This document shows positions 43,721-53,025 of a stretch of DNA of 64,000 bases, one piece after another; the first letter of the stretch is position 1, and every line of letters starts with the position of its first letter. The notes under the pieces are model-generated. The model was given only the letters and a program-made list of their open reading frames with translations. It was not told the origin of the DNA and searched no databases. The position numbers and the translations under genes are program-made. The stretch lies in the NCBI RefSeq assembly GCF_011762125.1, contig NZ_JAASQN010000001.1, positions 744,001 to 808,000 on the forward strand. Direction: 5' to 3'. This DNA comes from Sphingopyxis panaciterrae (lineage in GTDB: Bacteria; Pseudomonadota; Alphaproteobacteria; Sphingomonadales; Sphingomonadaceae).

Positions 43721-44700
43721 GTGCGGCCGCCGATCGCCCCGAACTGTCGGTCGTCATTCCCTGCTTCAACGAGGCGCAGAATGTCGCGGCGATCTGTGCC
43801 GCGGTGACCGAAGCGGCGGAAGGGCACGCGGATAGCCATGAGATCATCCTGATCGACAATGGCTCGACCGACGGCACGCGCAGCATCATGCGCAACCTGT
43901 GTCTTGGTGATCCGCGGATCCGCGCGATCTTCAACAACCGCAACTATGGCCAGATGCGTTCGCCGACCTATGGCCTGTATCAGGCCGAGGGGCTGGCGGT
44001 GATCGGCATGGGCGCCGATTTTCAGGATCCGCCCGCGCTGATCGGTGAATTGCTGCGCAAATGGCGCGGCGGGGCACAGGTCGTGCTGGGGCAGCGGCGA
44101 TCGGAGCGGGCGTCACTGCCGCTGCGCATCGTGCGCCACCTCGGTTACGCCTTTTTGCGGCGTTACGGCGATTATCCGGTGATCCCGGGGGCGACGGGGT
44201 TCGGCCTGTTCGATCGCGAGGTGATCGATACGCTCGCCGCGTGGAACGAGCCCGAGCCTTTTTTTCGCGGCATGGTGGTCGAAAGCGGCTTCCGCATCGC
44301 GCTCGTTCCCTTCGACCGTCCCGCGCGTGCGGCGGGGGAGAGCAAGAACGGCTTTGCGGCGCTGGCGTCCTTTGCCTTGTCGGCGCTGGCGGGGTCGGCG
44401 AAATCCTTGCTGCGCCTGCCGCTGTTCCTGGCGCTTTATACCGGGGGGCTGGCGTTCCTCTTGCTGCTCGCGGCGCCGGTGGCGCTTTTCCTCGACGGTC
44501 CCATCTGGTGGCTGCTCGGCTTTGGGTTCGGTTTCGCGCTGTTCGCCATTCTGCTGCTGTTCCTTGGGCTGATCGGCGAGCAGTTGCGGATGCTCGCCGA
44601 GCGCAGCCGGAACGTGCCGCTGGTGATCGAGGAAGAACGGATCAATTTTCCCGCGGGCCGAGCGCGCCCGGCGGCGCGTACGCTCATCCGCCGCCCATGA
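43717..44700 (+). CDS. GT2-family glycosyltransferase with two C-terminal membrane helices
   Basis: This 327 aa protein resembles dolichyl/undecaprenyl-phosphate sugar synthases (DPM1/GtrB type). The GT-A domain (about 8-210) begins ELSVVIPCFNEAQNVAAI and has DNGSTDGT, plus GADFQDPP, an unusual form of the DxD region. Two C-terminal membrane segments (about 230-290) follow. Such enzymes charge undecaprenyl phosphate with a sugar, which GtrA then flips; the GtrA gene is in the same cluster (48851). The stop overlaps the next start by 4 bp. Confidence 0.9.
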   Translation: MSAAADRPELSVVIPCFNEAQNVAAICAAVTEAAEGHADSHEIILIDNGSTDGTRSIMRNLCLGDPRIRAIFNNRNYGQMRSPTYGLYQAEGLAVIGMGADFQDPPALIGELLRKWRGGAQVVLGQRRSERASLPLRIVRHLGYAFLRRYGDYPVIPGATGFGLFDREVIDTLAAWNEPEPFFRGMVVESGFRIALVPFDRPARAAGESKNGFAALASFALSALAGSAKSLLRLPLFLALYTGGLAFLLLLAAPVALFLDGPIWWLLGFGFGFALFAILLLFLGLIGEQLRMLAERSRNVPLVIEEERINFPAGRARPAARTLIRRP

Positions 44701-46016
44701 CAGCTTTGCCGACAACCACGCCGCGTGCGCGCCTGCTGCCGCTCGCGGTCGAGGCGCTGCTCGCGCTCGGCGTGCTCGCCAGCCTTGGCTGGACGCTGCA
44801 TTTCTTCCTTGAATATGGTTATCTGCCGCAGCCGTTCGTGTTCGACACCAACGACACCTATATGGACTGGTTCAACACCGCCTATTGGGCGAACAACCGC
44901 GGCGCCTATGACGTGTGGCGGAGCATCTACCCGCCGCTGTCGTTTGTTTTCCTCGACGCGACGAGCCTGCCGGGCTGCTATCTTCAGTCGCCCTTCTGGG
45001 CCCGCGATTGCGACTGGCTGGCGCGGGCGACGATCCATGGCTTTTATCTGATCGACGTGGCGCTGGCGTGGGTCTGTTTTCGCCGGCTCGACCGCCGCAC
45101 CGCGCCGATGCGCACGATTGCGGTCGCGCTGGGCCTGCCGATGCTGTTCACGATCGAGCGCGGCAACCTGATCCTCGTCGCCTTCGCTTTTTTCATGGTC
45201 GCGCATGGCCCGGTCACCGCATCGAAGCCGTGGCGCTGGTTCGCGGCGGCGGTGACGATCAATTTCAAGCCCTATCTCGTCCTCCCGATGCTCGCGCATG
45301 CGGTGAAACGCGACTGGCGCCCGCTCGAAATCGCGGGGATCGCGACCGCCGCGCTTTATCTGGTCACGCTGGCGCTCGTCGGGTCGGGGACACCGGGGGA
45401 ACTGGTGTCGAACACCGCCAACTGGGTCGTGTTCCAGGGCGCGCAGGTGTGGAACGAGGTCAATTATTCAACGAGTTACGCACCGTTCATGATGTTCCGT
45501 ACGCTCGACATCCCGCTGTTGCAGTTCGTGCCGTCGCGGCTGGTCGAAACGATCGAATTCACCGTACCGATCGTCATCCGCTCGACGCAGCTAATGGCGC
45601 TGGCGGCGTTGGCCGCCGCTTGGCTTCAGCCGCGCGCATTGCCGCTTCACCGCATTTCGGCGATCCTGCTCGGTGCCTATCTCGTCACCCAGTCGCCCGG
45701 CGGTTACACGCAATTGTTCCTGCTGTTCCTCGTGCTGATGGAGCGCTGGCAGGGGGCGGGGCCGATCGCCGCGATCACCGCCGCCTATCTGCTCTGCCTC
45801 ATCGGCGACTGGCCGCTGGCGACGGTGCTCGACGTGGCGAGCAACAGCTGGCTCGGCGAGCGGACGGTGACCGCGAGCTTCGGGCTGACCGCGGGGCATT
45901 TCATCCGGCCGGGGCTGGTGGCGTTGATCGTCTGGGCGCTGTCGCTCGACAGCATCGCCAGGGTCGTGCGGGCGCATCGGGACCAGCGTCCTTCGCTGGG
46001 GCTGGTGGCGGCATGA
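44697..46016 (+). CDS. Polytopic glycosyltransferase-like membrane protein (GT87/DUF2029-like)
   Basis: This 439 aa protein has about ten membrane helices. After the first helix, the loop FDTNDTYMDWFNTAYWA carries Asp residues in the position of the GT-C catalytic loop; IERGNLILVAFAF and INFKPYLVLPML are typical of DUF2029/GT87 mannosyltransferase-like proteins. It probably transfers a sugar from a lipid-phosphate donor outside the membrane. Start ATG at 44697; overlaps by 4 bp at both ends. The exact donor and acceptor are unknown, and O-antigen polymerase is a less likely reading. Confidence 0.75.
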   Translation: MTALPTTTPRARLLPLAVEALLALGVLASLGWTLHFFLEYGYLPQPFVFDTNDTYMDWFNTAYWANNRGAYDVWRSIYPPLSFVFLDATSLPGCYLQSPFWARDCDWLARATIHGFYLIDVALAWVCFRRLDRRTAPMRTIAVALGLPMLFTIERGNLILVAFAFFMVAHGPVTASKPWRWFAAAVTINFKPYLVLPMLAHAVKRDWRPLEIAGIATAALYLVTLALVGSGTPGELVSNTANWVVFQGAQVWNEVNYSTSYAPFMMFRTLDIPLLQFVPSRLVETIEFTVPIVIRSTQLMALAALAAAWLQPRALPLHRISAILLGAYLVTQSPGGYTQLFLLFLVLMERWQGAGPIAAITAAYLLCLIGDWPLATVLDVASNSWLGERTVTASFGLTAGHFIRPGLVALIVWALSLDSIARVVRAHRDQRPSLGLVAA

Positions 46017-47026
46017 TCCTCGATGAAGATCTTGCCGCGATCGATCGCCGGCTTGCGACGCATTGGCCGGAACTGGCTGGCGCGCGCATCTTCATGACCG
46101 GCGGCACCGGCTTTATCGGGCGCTGGATGCTCGAGGCGCTGGCGCGATCGGGGAGCGATGCCGAGGTCGTGGTGCTGAGCCGCGATCCCGCTGCCTTCGC
46201 GGTGCGGGCGCCGCATCTGGCGCAGCGTTTTCAGCTGGTTGCGGGCGATATTTCAGACTTTGTCGCGCCGCCGGGGCGGTACACGCATGTGATCCACGCC
46301 GCGACCGATGCGAGCGCGGCGCTTAACGCGGACGATCCGCGCCGGATGTTCGACACGATCGTCGCGGGCACGCGCCGCGCGCTCGATCTCGCGGTGGAAC
46401 GCCAAGCGGGGCGGTTCCTGTTCCTGAGTTCGGGGGCGGTGTACGGTGCGCAGCCGTGGGAGCTGTCGCATGTCGGCGAGGACTGGCATGGCGGGCCCGA
46501 CCCGCGCGATCCCAAATCGGCCTATGGCGAGGGCAAGCGGGCGGCCGAATTGCTGGGCGCGATTTACGGCAAGCAGTTCGGGCTCGACGTGGTGACGGCG
46601 CGCATCTTCGCGCTGCTCGGCCCGCTGCTGTCGCTCGACATCCATTTTGCCGCGGGCAATTTCATCCGCGACGCGATGGCGGGGCGGACGATCCGGATCG
46701 AGAGCGCGGGCACGGCGGTGCGCTCCTATCTTTACGCCGCCGACCTGACCGCGTGGCTGTGGCTGATGCTGCTGCGCGCGCCGCGCGGGGCGACCTGGAA
46801 CATGGGGTCGGAGGAAGCGGTCTCGATCGCTGACCTCGCGCACCGCATCGCCGCGGTGCTCGGCGGGCCGGGGGTCGAGATACTCGGGCGCGCCGACGTC
46901 GGGTGGAACCCCGGCCGCTATGTTCCCTCGACCGCACAAATCCGCGGCGCGCTGGGGGTCACGCCGACGGTGGATCTCGACGAAGCGATCCGCCGCACCG
47001 CAAGTTTTCATGGATGGAAAAAATGA
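46013..47026 (+). CDS. NAD-dependent nucleotide-sugar epimerase/dehydratase/reductase
   Basis: This 337 aa extended-SDR enzyme has the Rossmann motif MTGGTGFIGRWMLEAL (about 28-43), the LSSGAVYG strand with the catalytic Ser/Thr position, and the catalytic YGEGKRAAE (Tyr-x3-Lys, about 164-172). The C-terminal sugar-binding part has AAGNFIRDAM and WNMGSEEAVSIADLAHRI. It is a sugar-nucleotide epimerase or 4-ketoreductase; the substrate cannot be told from the sequence. The 4-bp overlap with the ThDP enzyme gene and the CDP-sugar genes nearby suggest a CDP-ketosugar. Confidence 0.88.
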   Translation: MILDEDLAAIDRRLATHWPELAGARIFMTGGTGFIGRWMLEALARSGSDAEVVVLSRDPAAFAVRAPHLAQRFQLVAGDISDFVAPPGRYTHVIHAATDASAALNADDPRRMFDTIVAGTRRALDLAVERQAGRFLFLSSGAVYGAQPWELSHVGEDWHGGPDPRDPKSAYGEGKRAAELLGAIYGKQFGLDVVTARIFALLGPLLSLDIHFAAGNFIRDAMAGRTIRIESAGTAVRSYLYAADLTAWLWLMLLRAPRGATWNMGSEEAVSIADLAHRIAAVLGGPGVEILGRADVGWNPGRYVPSTAQIRGALGVTPTVDLDEAIRRTASFHGWKK

Positions 47027-48846
47027 GCCAGATCAAACTTTCCGACTGGGTCGCCCAGACCCTTGCCGACCAGGGCATCGCCGATGTGTTCATGCTGACC
47101 GGCGGGGGGGCGATGCACCTCAACCATTCGCTCGGCATGCATCCGGCGCTGACGACGACCTTCACCCATCACGAGCAGGCGCTCGCGATGGCGGCAGAGG
47201 CCTATTACCGGCTGACCAATCGGCTGGCGGTGGTCAACGTCACCTCGGGGCCCGGGGGCACCAACGCGATTACCGGCGTTTATGGCGGTTTTGTCGATTC
47301 GATCGGCATGCTGGTGATTTCGGGGCAGGTGAAGACCGAGACGACGGTGCGCCACACCGCGCTGCCGCTGCGCCAATATGGCGATCAGGAACTCGATATC
47401 GAGGAACTGGTGCGCCCGATCACCAAATATGCGGCGATGGTCACCGACCCGCGCTCGATTCGCTATCATCTGGAAAAGGCGCTCTACCTGGCTACCAGCG
47501 GGCGGCCGGGGCCGGTATGGCTCGACATTCCGCTCGACGTCCAGGCGGCGAAGATCGATCCGGCGGACCTGCTGCCGGGGTTTGACCCGGCCGAGCTCGA
47601 CGAGCCGTGGAAGCGGGAGGATCTGGCCGAGGTTGCGGCCGACATCCTCGCGCGCATCGCCAGCGCCGAGCGGCCGGTGGTCTTCGCGGGTAGCGGCGTC
47701 CGGCTCAGCGGCGCGCATGCGGGGTTCCTGACGCTGATCGAGCGGCTTGGCATCCCCGTGGTCACCGGCTGGAACGCGCATGATGCGTTATGGACCGATC
47801 ACCCGCTCAATTGCGGCAAGCCGGGCACCGTCGGCGACCGCGGCGGCAATATGGTGACGCAGAGCGCCGACCTGCTGCTGATCCTCGGCAGCCGGCTCAA
47901 CATCCGGCAGGTCAGCTATAATTGGCAGAGCTTTGCGCGCGGCGCGTACAAGATCTGGGTCGATATCGATCCGGTCGAACTGGCGAAGCCCAATGTCGTT
48001 CCCGACATGCCGGTGACCGCCGACCTGGCCGAGCTGATCCCGGCGTTGCTGCGCCAGCCCTATGCCGGCGCGACCGACGGCCATCGTGAATGGCTGGCAT
48101 GGTCGCGCGAGCGGGTGCGGCGCTTTCCGGCCGTCCTCCCCGAATATCGCGACCATGACCAGCTGGTGCATCCCTATGTCGCGATGGACGAACTGTTCGC
48201 GCAGCTGGGCGACGAGGATGTCGTCGTCACCGGCAATGGCAGTGCGTGTGTCGTCGGTTTTCAGGCCGCACATCTGCGGCCGGGACAGCGCCTCTGGACC
48301 AATTCGGGCTGCGCGACGATGGGGTATGACCTGCCCGCCGCAATCGGCGTGTGCACGGCGACGAAGGGCAAGCGGCGCGTGATCGCGATCGCCGGTGACG
48401 GCAGCATCATGATGAACCTGCAGGAGATGCAGACGATCGCGGGGTATCGCCTGCCGGTGAAGGTCATTTTGATCAACAACAGCGGCTATGTCTCGATCTT
48501 CCAGACCCAGCGCAATTTCTTCAACGGCGCCGAAGTCGGCGGCGGTCCGAAGAGCAATGTCACTTTTCCCGATTTCGGCAAGATCGCGGCGGCGTTCGGC
48601 TTTGCCTACGCCCGCACCGACACGCATGCGGGGCTTGCCGACGCGATTGCCGCGACGCTGGCGGCCGATGGCCCGGCGCTGTGCGAGATCGTCGTCGACG
48701 AGCATGTCCCGTTCGCGCCCAAGCTGGGCGCGAAACAGCATCCCGACGGGCGGATCACTTCGCCGGCGCTCGAGGATCTGTCGCCCTTTCTGCCGCGCGA
48801 GATACTGGCGGAAAATATGCGCATCGCGCTGATGGACGAGGATTGA
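47023..48846 (+). CDS. ThDP-dependent acetolactate-synthase-like enzyme of the polysaccharide cluster
   Basis: This 607 aa member of the acetohydroxyacid-synthase/pyruvate-oxidase superfamily has the N-terminal PYR domain with the catalytic Glu51 (THHEQALAMAAEAYYR), a central nucleotide-fold domain (about 200-350), and the C-terminal PP domain with GDGS (about 458-461) and NNSGY near residue 485 as Mg/ThDP ligands. No ilvH regulatory gene is adjacent. Homologues in surface-sugar clusters, such as YerE for yersiniose, add a two-carbon unit from pyruvate to a CDP-4-keto sugar; that role is inferred here from the rfbF/rfbG neighbours. Start ATG at 47023 overlaps the epimerase gene by 4 bp. Confidence 0.88.
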   Translation: MSQIKLSDWVAQTLADQGIADVFMLTGGGAMHLNHSLGMHPALTTTFTHHEQALAMAAEAYYRLTNRLAVVNVTSGPGGTNAITGVYGGFVDSIGMLVISGQVKTETTVRHTALPLRQYGDQELDIEELVRPITKYAAMVTDPRSIRYHLEKALYLATSGRPGPVWLDIPLDVQAAKIDPADLLPGFDPAELDEPWKREDLAEVAADILARIASAERPVVFAGSGVRLSGAHAGFLTLIERLGIPVVTGWNAHDALWTDHPLNCGKPGTVGDRGGNMVTQSADLLLILGSRLNIRQVSYNWQSFARGAYKIWVDIDPVELAKPNVVPDMPVTADLAELIPALLRQPYAGATDGHREWLAWSRERVRRFPAVLPEYRDHDQLVHPYVAMDELFAQLGDEDVVVTGNGSACVVGFQAAHLRPGQRLWTNSGCATMGYDLPAAIGVCTATKGKRRVIAIAGDGSIMMNLQEMQTIAGYRLPVKVILINNSGYVSIFQTQRNFFNGAEVGGGPKSNVTFPDFGKIAAAFGFAYARTDTHAGLADAIAATLAADGPALCEIVVDEHVPFAPKLGAKQHPDGRITSPALEDLSPFLPREILAENMRIALMDED

Positions 48847-48850
48847 GGCG

Positions 48851-49252
48851 ATGATGGGCCGGGTCGTCCCGCTGAACCGGCCGCTGCGTTTTCTGATCGC
48901 GGGCGGATTGAACACGGCGTTCGGGCTGGCCTTTTATCCGCTGCTGCTCTGGTCGCTGCCGTGGTTCCGGACACATTATATGATCGGGCTGGGGGTCGCG
49001 CAGGCGGTGTGCCTGTGCTTTGCCTTTACGACATACAAGCTTGGGGTGTTCCGCACGCGGGGTTCCATCCTGCGGGAGTTTGCCGCTTTCGCCAGTTTCT
49101 ACCTGTTCAACTATGCCGCCAACTGGGCCGCGCTGCCACTGCTGGTCGAGCTGGGCGGGGTGTCGCCGATTATCGCGCAGCTGGGTTTTACGGTGGTTTT
49201 GGTGGCCGGGAGCTGGTTCTGGCACAATCGGGTGACGTTTCGGGAAGGCTAG
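48851..49252 (+). CDS. GtrA-family membrane protein
   Basis: This 133 aa four-helix membrane protein of the GtrA family (RFLIAGGLNTAFGLAFYPLLL, FTTYKLGVFRT, NYAANWAALPLLVELGGVSPIIAQ, FWHNRVTF) is thought to flip undecaprenyl-phosphate sugars to the periplasm. It follows the ThDP enzyme by 4 bp and pairs functionally with the GT2 at 43717. It closes the plus-strand operon; a family B repeat follows. Confidence 0.9.
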   Translation: MMGRVVPLNRPLRFLIAGGLNTAFGLAFYPLLLWSLPWFRTHYMIGLGVAQAVCLCFAFTTYKLGVFRTRGSILREFAAFASFYLFNYAANWAALPLLVELGGVSPIIAQLGFTVVLVAGSWFWHNRVTFREG

Positions 49253-49308
49253 GGTGGGGTGTTTGTGGGCCAAAACGTCGGCGTTGGGGTGGGGAGCGGG
49301 ACATATAG

Positions 49309-49423
49309 CCCTCTCCCCTTCAGGGGAGAGGGTTGGGAGAGGGGGACGTGGCCAAACCCCTCTCAACTCCGGCTAGCCAGCAAGCTGGCAAGCCTGCGTA
49401 TCTCTCCCCTAAAGGGGAGAGAG
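49309..49423. repeat. Family B palindromic repeat between gtrA-like gene and rfbG
   Basis: Two local palindromes, CCCTCTCCCC-TTCA-GGGGAGAGGG (49309-49332) and TCTCTCCCC-TAAA-GGGGAGAGA (49401-49422), flank a 68-nt centre with a CTAGCCAGCAAGCTGG hairpin. It lies between convergent genes and resembles the element at 23641. Confidence 0.75.
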
Positions 49424-49509
49424 TAATCCGTGGAACGGCAACTACCGGCCGATAGCGGCCATTTGAAGCATGAGCGCACTCACGCCGCCGCCACGCGCAC
49501 GGGCAAGCC

Positions 49510-50571
49510 TCATCCAGATCGCGCGCCGTACCGCGCGATCTGGTCGATCGTCACCGCGCGCGCGTTCGAACCGGCGGCGACCGCGCGATGCCAGTCGCTG
49601 ATCCATTCGAGCGCGCTATCGAGCGGCAGGACGGGGCGCCAGCCGAGTGCGGTGCGGGCTTTCGAACTGTCGAGGCGCAGCAAGCTGGCCTCGTGCGGCC
49701 GCGGTCCGGTGTCGGGCCGCACCGCTTCGCAGTCGCCCCACGCCGCTTGCAGCCGCTCGACGATCCACGATACCGGCCGGGCATCCTCGTCGGACGGGCC
49801 GAAGTTCCAGCCGTCTGCAAAGGCGCGCTCGCCCGCGAACAGGCGTTCGGCGAGGAGCAGATAGCCGTGCAGGGCTTCGAGGACATGTTGCCATGGGCGC
49901 ACCGATCCGGGCGAGCGGATCAGCGGCGCGGTGCCCGACGCCAGCGCGCGGATCAGGTCGGGGACCAGCCGGTCGTCGGCCCAGTCGCCGCCGCCGATCA
50001 CATTGCCGGCGCGCGCCGAGGCGAGCAGCGGGCCTTCGCCGCTGAAAAAGCTGTTTCGCCATGCCGAAACCACCAGTTCGGCGCAGCCCTTGCTGCTGCT
50101 GTACGGATCATGGCCGCCCATCGCGTCGCTTTCGCGATAGGGCCAGATCCATTCGCGGTTTTCATAGCATTTGTCGCTGGTGATACAGACGATCGCCTGG
50201 ACACCCGGCACCCGCCGCGCCGCGTCGAGCAGGTGGACCGTGCCCATGACGTTGGTGGCGTAGGTTTCGACCGGTTCGCGGTACGAGAGGCGGACGAGCG
50301 GCTGCGCCGCGAGATGGAAGATGACCTCGGGCCGGCAGGTCTCGACCGTGCGGTGGAGCGCCGCGGCGTCGCGCACATCGCCCTCGACATGGGTGAGGAG
50401 GCCATCGATGCCGGCCGCGGTGAACAGGCTGGGATCGGTCGGCGGGGGCAGGGCGAAGCCGGTGACCTTGGCGCCGAGCGCGTGCAGCCACAGGCTGAGC
50501 CAGCTGCCCTTGAAACCGGTGTGGCCGGTCACCAGCACGCGGCGTCCGGCCCAGATGTCGCGGCCGCTCAC
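49510..50571 (-). CDS. rfbG: CDP-glucose 4,6-dehydratase
   Basis: This enzyme converts CDP-D-glucose to CDP-4-keto-6-deoxy-D-glucose, the entry point to CDP-linked 6-deoxy and 3,6-dideoxy sugars. It has 353 aa. The Rossmann motif VTGHTGFKGSWLSLWL is at about residue 14; ITSDKCYEN and catalytic Tyr in GHDPYSSSKGCAEL, VIGGGDW and RPWQHVLEALHGYL are characteristic of RfbG/AscB. The start is a GTG at 50571 whose GTGA overlaps the rfbF stop by 4 bp; a GTG at 50583 is possible. It is read with rfbF and convergent with the plus-strand operon. Confidence 0.95.
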   Translation of the reverse strand: MSGRDIWAGRRVLVTGHTGFKGSWLSLWLHALGAKVTGFALPPPTDPSLFTAAGIDGLLTHVEGDVRDAAALHRTVETCRPEVIFHLAAQPLVRLSYREPVETYATNVMGTVHLLDAARRVPGVQAIVCITSDKCYENREWIWPYRESDAMGGHDPYSSSKGCAELVVSAWRNSFFSGEGPLLASARAGNVIGGGDWADDRLVPDLIRALASGTAPLIRSPGSVRPWQHVLEALHGYLLLAERLFAGERAFADGWNFGPSDEDARPVSWIVERLQAAWGDCEAVRPDTGPRPHEASLLRLDSSKARTALGWRPVLPLDSALEWISDWHRAVAAGSNARAVTIDQIARYGARSG

Positions 50572-51341
50572 CAACGCTTCCACGGCGCCGCATCCTTGTT
50601 CCACAGGTCTTCGAGATATTGCTTGTCGCGCAGCGTATCCATCGGCTGCCAGAAACCTTCGTGGCGGTAGCCGACGAGTTCGCCGCCGCGGGCCAGACGT
50701 TCGAGCGGCCCGCTTTCCCAGACGGTGTCGGGGCCGTCGACGAGATCGAGGACCGACGGGTCGGCGACGAAAAAGCCGCCGTTGATCTGGCCGCCATCGC
50801 CCATCGGTTTTTCGCAGAAATCGGTGACGCGGTCGCCGTCGAAGGCGAGGGCGCCGAAGCGTCCCGGCGGCGTGACCGAGGTGACCGTCGCGCGCAGGCC
50901 GTGCGCGCGGTGGAAATCGACCAGTTCGGCGATGTCGATGTCGGCGACGCCATCGCCATAGGTAAAGCAAAAGGGCTCGCCGGGGTCGAGATAGGGACGG
51001 ATCGCGGCGAGCCGGCCGCCGGTCATCGTCGCGGGGCCGGTTTCGACCAGCGTGATCCGCCACGGTTCGCTGCGCGCATGGTGGACTTCCATGCCGTTGC
51101 CGTTCCGCAAATCGATCGTGACGTCGGAGGTGTGCAGGAAATAATTGGCAAAAAATTCCTTGATCAAATAGCCCTTGTAACCAAGGCAGATCACGAAGTC
51201 GTTGAATCCGCTGGCGGAATATATCTTCATGATATGCCAGAGGATCGGCATGCCGCCGATTTCGACCATTGGTTTCGGCTTGATCGCGGTTTCTTCGCCC
51301 AATCGGCTGCCAAGGCCGCCTGCCAGGATTACGGTTTGCAT
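50568..51341 (-). CDS. rfbF: Glucose-1-phosphate cytidylyltransferase
   Basis: This enzyme makes CDP-glucose from CTP and glucose 1-phosphate. It has 257 aa. The nucleotidyltransferase start VILAGGLGSRLGEETAIKPKPMVEIGG is complete, and the FTYGDGVADID metal/nucleotide site and FCEKP lie downstream; the RfbF-specific EGFWQPMDTLRDK is near the C-terminus. The ATG at 51341 is used. It is divergent from the membrane glycosyltransferase gene, with only 28 bp between the two start codons, so promoters must overlap the coding ends. Together with rfbG it commits the cluster to CDP-sugars. Confidence 0.97.
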   Translation of the reverse strand: MQTVILAGGLGSRLGEETAIKPKPMVEIGGMPILWHIMKIYSASGFNDFVICLGYKGYLIKEFFANYFLHTSDVTIDLRNGNGMEVHHARSEPWRITLVETGPATMTGGRLAAIRPYLDPGEPFCFTYGDGVADIDIAELVDFHRAHGLRATVTSVTPPGRFGALAFDGDRVTDFCEKPMGDGGQINGGFFVADPSVLDLVDGPDTVWESGPLERLARGGELVGYRHEGFWQPMDTLRDKQYLEDLWNKDAAPWKRW

Positions 51342-51369
51342 CGTCGCTCCACGTCTAGGGTTCAACACC

Positions 51370-53025
51370 ATGACGGACCCGATGCCCGAAGCCCGCAAAT
51401 CGCCCTGGAGGCCCCTCGTCGGGCCGGCGCTGCTATGCCTCATCCTGATCGTCGCCGCGGTGCTGCGGATCGACGGCGTCGGGTTCGGCCTGCCGGCATT
51501 GAACGATGCCGACGAGCCCCTGTTCATGGCGAACGCCGTCGAGATGCTGTCCGGGCCGACGTTGAACCCCGGATGGTTCGGCCATCCGGGTACGATCACT
51601 TTCTATTCGCTGATGCTGGTGATCGCGCTGGTGGGGGGCATCGGTGTGGCCACCGGCCGTTTTGCCGACATCGATGCCTTTGTGGCCGCAGTTTACGCCG
51701 ACCCCGGGATCATCTTCCTGCCCGCGCGGTTGCTGATGGTCGCGTTCGGCGTCGCCTGCGTGTGGATGACCTGGCGGCTCGGCAGGCGGCTGGGCGGGAC
51801 GCGCGTCGGGCTTGCCGCTGCGGCGATCCTGGCGGTCAATGCGGTGCATATCGAATATTCGCAGATCATCCGCACCGATATGCAGGCGAGCCTGTTCATG
51901 CTGCTGTGCGCCCAGTCGGCGCTGATGATCGCGCAGGACGGGCGCCGCCGCGACTTCCTGCTGGCGGGACTGTTCACCGGGCTTGCCTGCGCAACGAAAT
52001 GGCCCGCGGCGGTGATCGGCGTGACCGTGATCGGCGCCGGCCTCTACCAGTGGCGTCTTGGCTCGACGAAGCTGCGCGAACTGGCGCTGTTCGGCCTGAC
52101 CGCCGTCGCCACCTTGTTCGTCGTTTCACCCTTCCTGCTGATCGATCACGCGACCGTGCTGCAGAATCTGTCGGGCGAAGCGCGGCCGTTGCACCCCGGC
52201 GCGACGGGGGGCGGGCTCTTTGCCAATCTTGGTTGGTATGTCGGGGGACCGCTGCTCGCCTCGCTGGGGTTTGGCGGGATTGTGCTTTCGGGGGTCGGCA
52301 TGATCTGGGGGGCGGGGGACAGGCGACGCTGGGCGTTCGTGATCCTGCCTTTTTGCCTGACTTTCCTGCTCGTCATCGCGGCGCAGTCGCTGCGTTGGGA
52401 GCGATGGCTCGTTCCGTTGCTGCCTTTCGCCGCGCTCGCCGCCGCGCGCGCCTTGGGCGGGCTGGCCGACCTGTTGCCGGCGCGGCGGGCGCAATTCGCG
52501 TTTCCCGCGATCCTCCTCCTCCTGATCATACCCATGGCCGGAACCGCGCGGATCGAGGCGGCCGAGCGGCGGCACGACACGCGCCAGATCGCCTCGGCCT
52601 GGCTGCGCGAGCACGCGCCGCCGGGAAGCCGGATATTGATCGAGCATCCGGCCTTCGACCTGCTCGGCGAACCATGGCGGCTGCTGTTCCCGATGGGGTC
52701 GGCGGGCTGCGTCGACGTTCACGACCTGCTGGCCGGACGCGTCAGCCAGTCGGATGTCGAACGCCGGCGGCACGGCGGGGCGATCGTCGATGTGGGGCAT
52801 ATCGACATGGCGCGGCTGGAAAGTTGCCGCGCCGATTTCGCCGTGGTGACCAATCATCTGCGCTATCGCGGCGACGCTGCGCATTATGGGGCGGAATTGC
52901 AGCGCTACGACCGGTTGCTGGCGGGCGGGACGCTGCGTTTGATCGCGCGCGCCGAACGCGGGCGGAGTGCGGGACCCGAGGTTCAGGTCTTCGACTTGCG
53001 GCCCTTAAAGGGTGTTGCAGAATAG
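51370..53025 (+). CDS. ArnT/PMT-like (GT39/GT83-type) membrane glycosyltransferase
   Basis: This 551 aa polytopic protein with about ten helices and a C-terminal soluble domain (about 400-551) belongs to the dolichyl-/undecaprenyl-phosphate-sugar transferase superfamily. The first periplasmic loop has LPALNDADEPLFMANAVEML with the acidic pair expected at the active site, and HPGTITFYSLMLV; IEYSQIIRTDMQASLFML is the usual second-loop motif. It likely puts a lipid-linked sugar onto a cell-surface acceptor. Start ATG at 51370; an ATG at 51382 is also possible. The last 21 bp overlap the convergent hutD. Confidence 0.82.
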   Translation: MTDPMPEARKSPWRPLVGPALLCLILIVAAVLRIDGVGFGLPALNDADEPLFMANAVEMLSGPTLNPGWFGHPGTITFYSLMLVIALVGGIGVATGRFADIDAFVAAVYADPGIIFLPARLLMVAFGVACVWMTWRLGRRLGGTRVGLAAAAILAVNAVHIEYSQIIRTDMQASLFMLLCAQSALMIAQDGRRRDFLLAGLFTGLACATKWPAAVIGVTVIGAGLYQWRLGSTKLRELALFGLTAVATLFVVSPFLLIDHATVLQNLSGEARPLHPGATGGGLFANLGWYVGGPLLASLGFGGIVLSGVGMIWGAGDRRRWAFVILPFCLTFLLVIAAQSLRWERWLVPLLPFAALAAARALGGLADLLPARRAQFAFPAILLLLIIPMAGTARIEAAERRHDTRQIASAWLREHAPPGSRILIEHPAFDLLGEPWRLLFPMGSAGCVDVHDLLAGRVSQSDVERRRHGGAIVDVGHIDMARLESCRADFAVVTNHLRYRGDAAHYGAELQRYDRLLAGGTLRLIARAERGRSAGPEVQVFDLRPLKGVAE

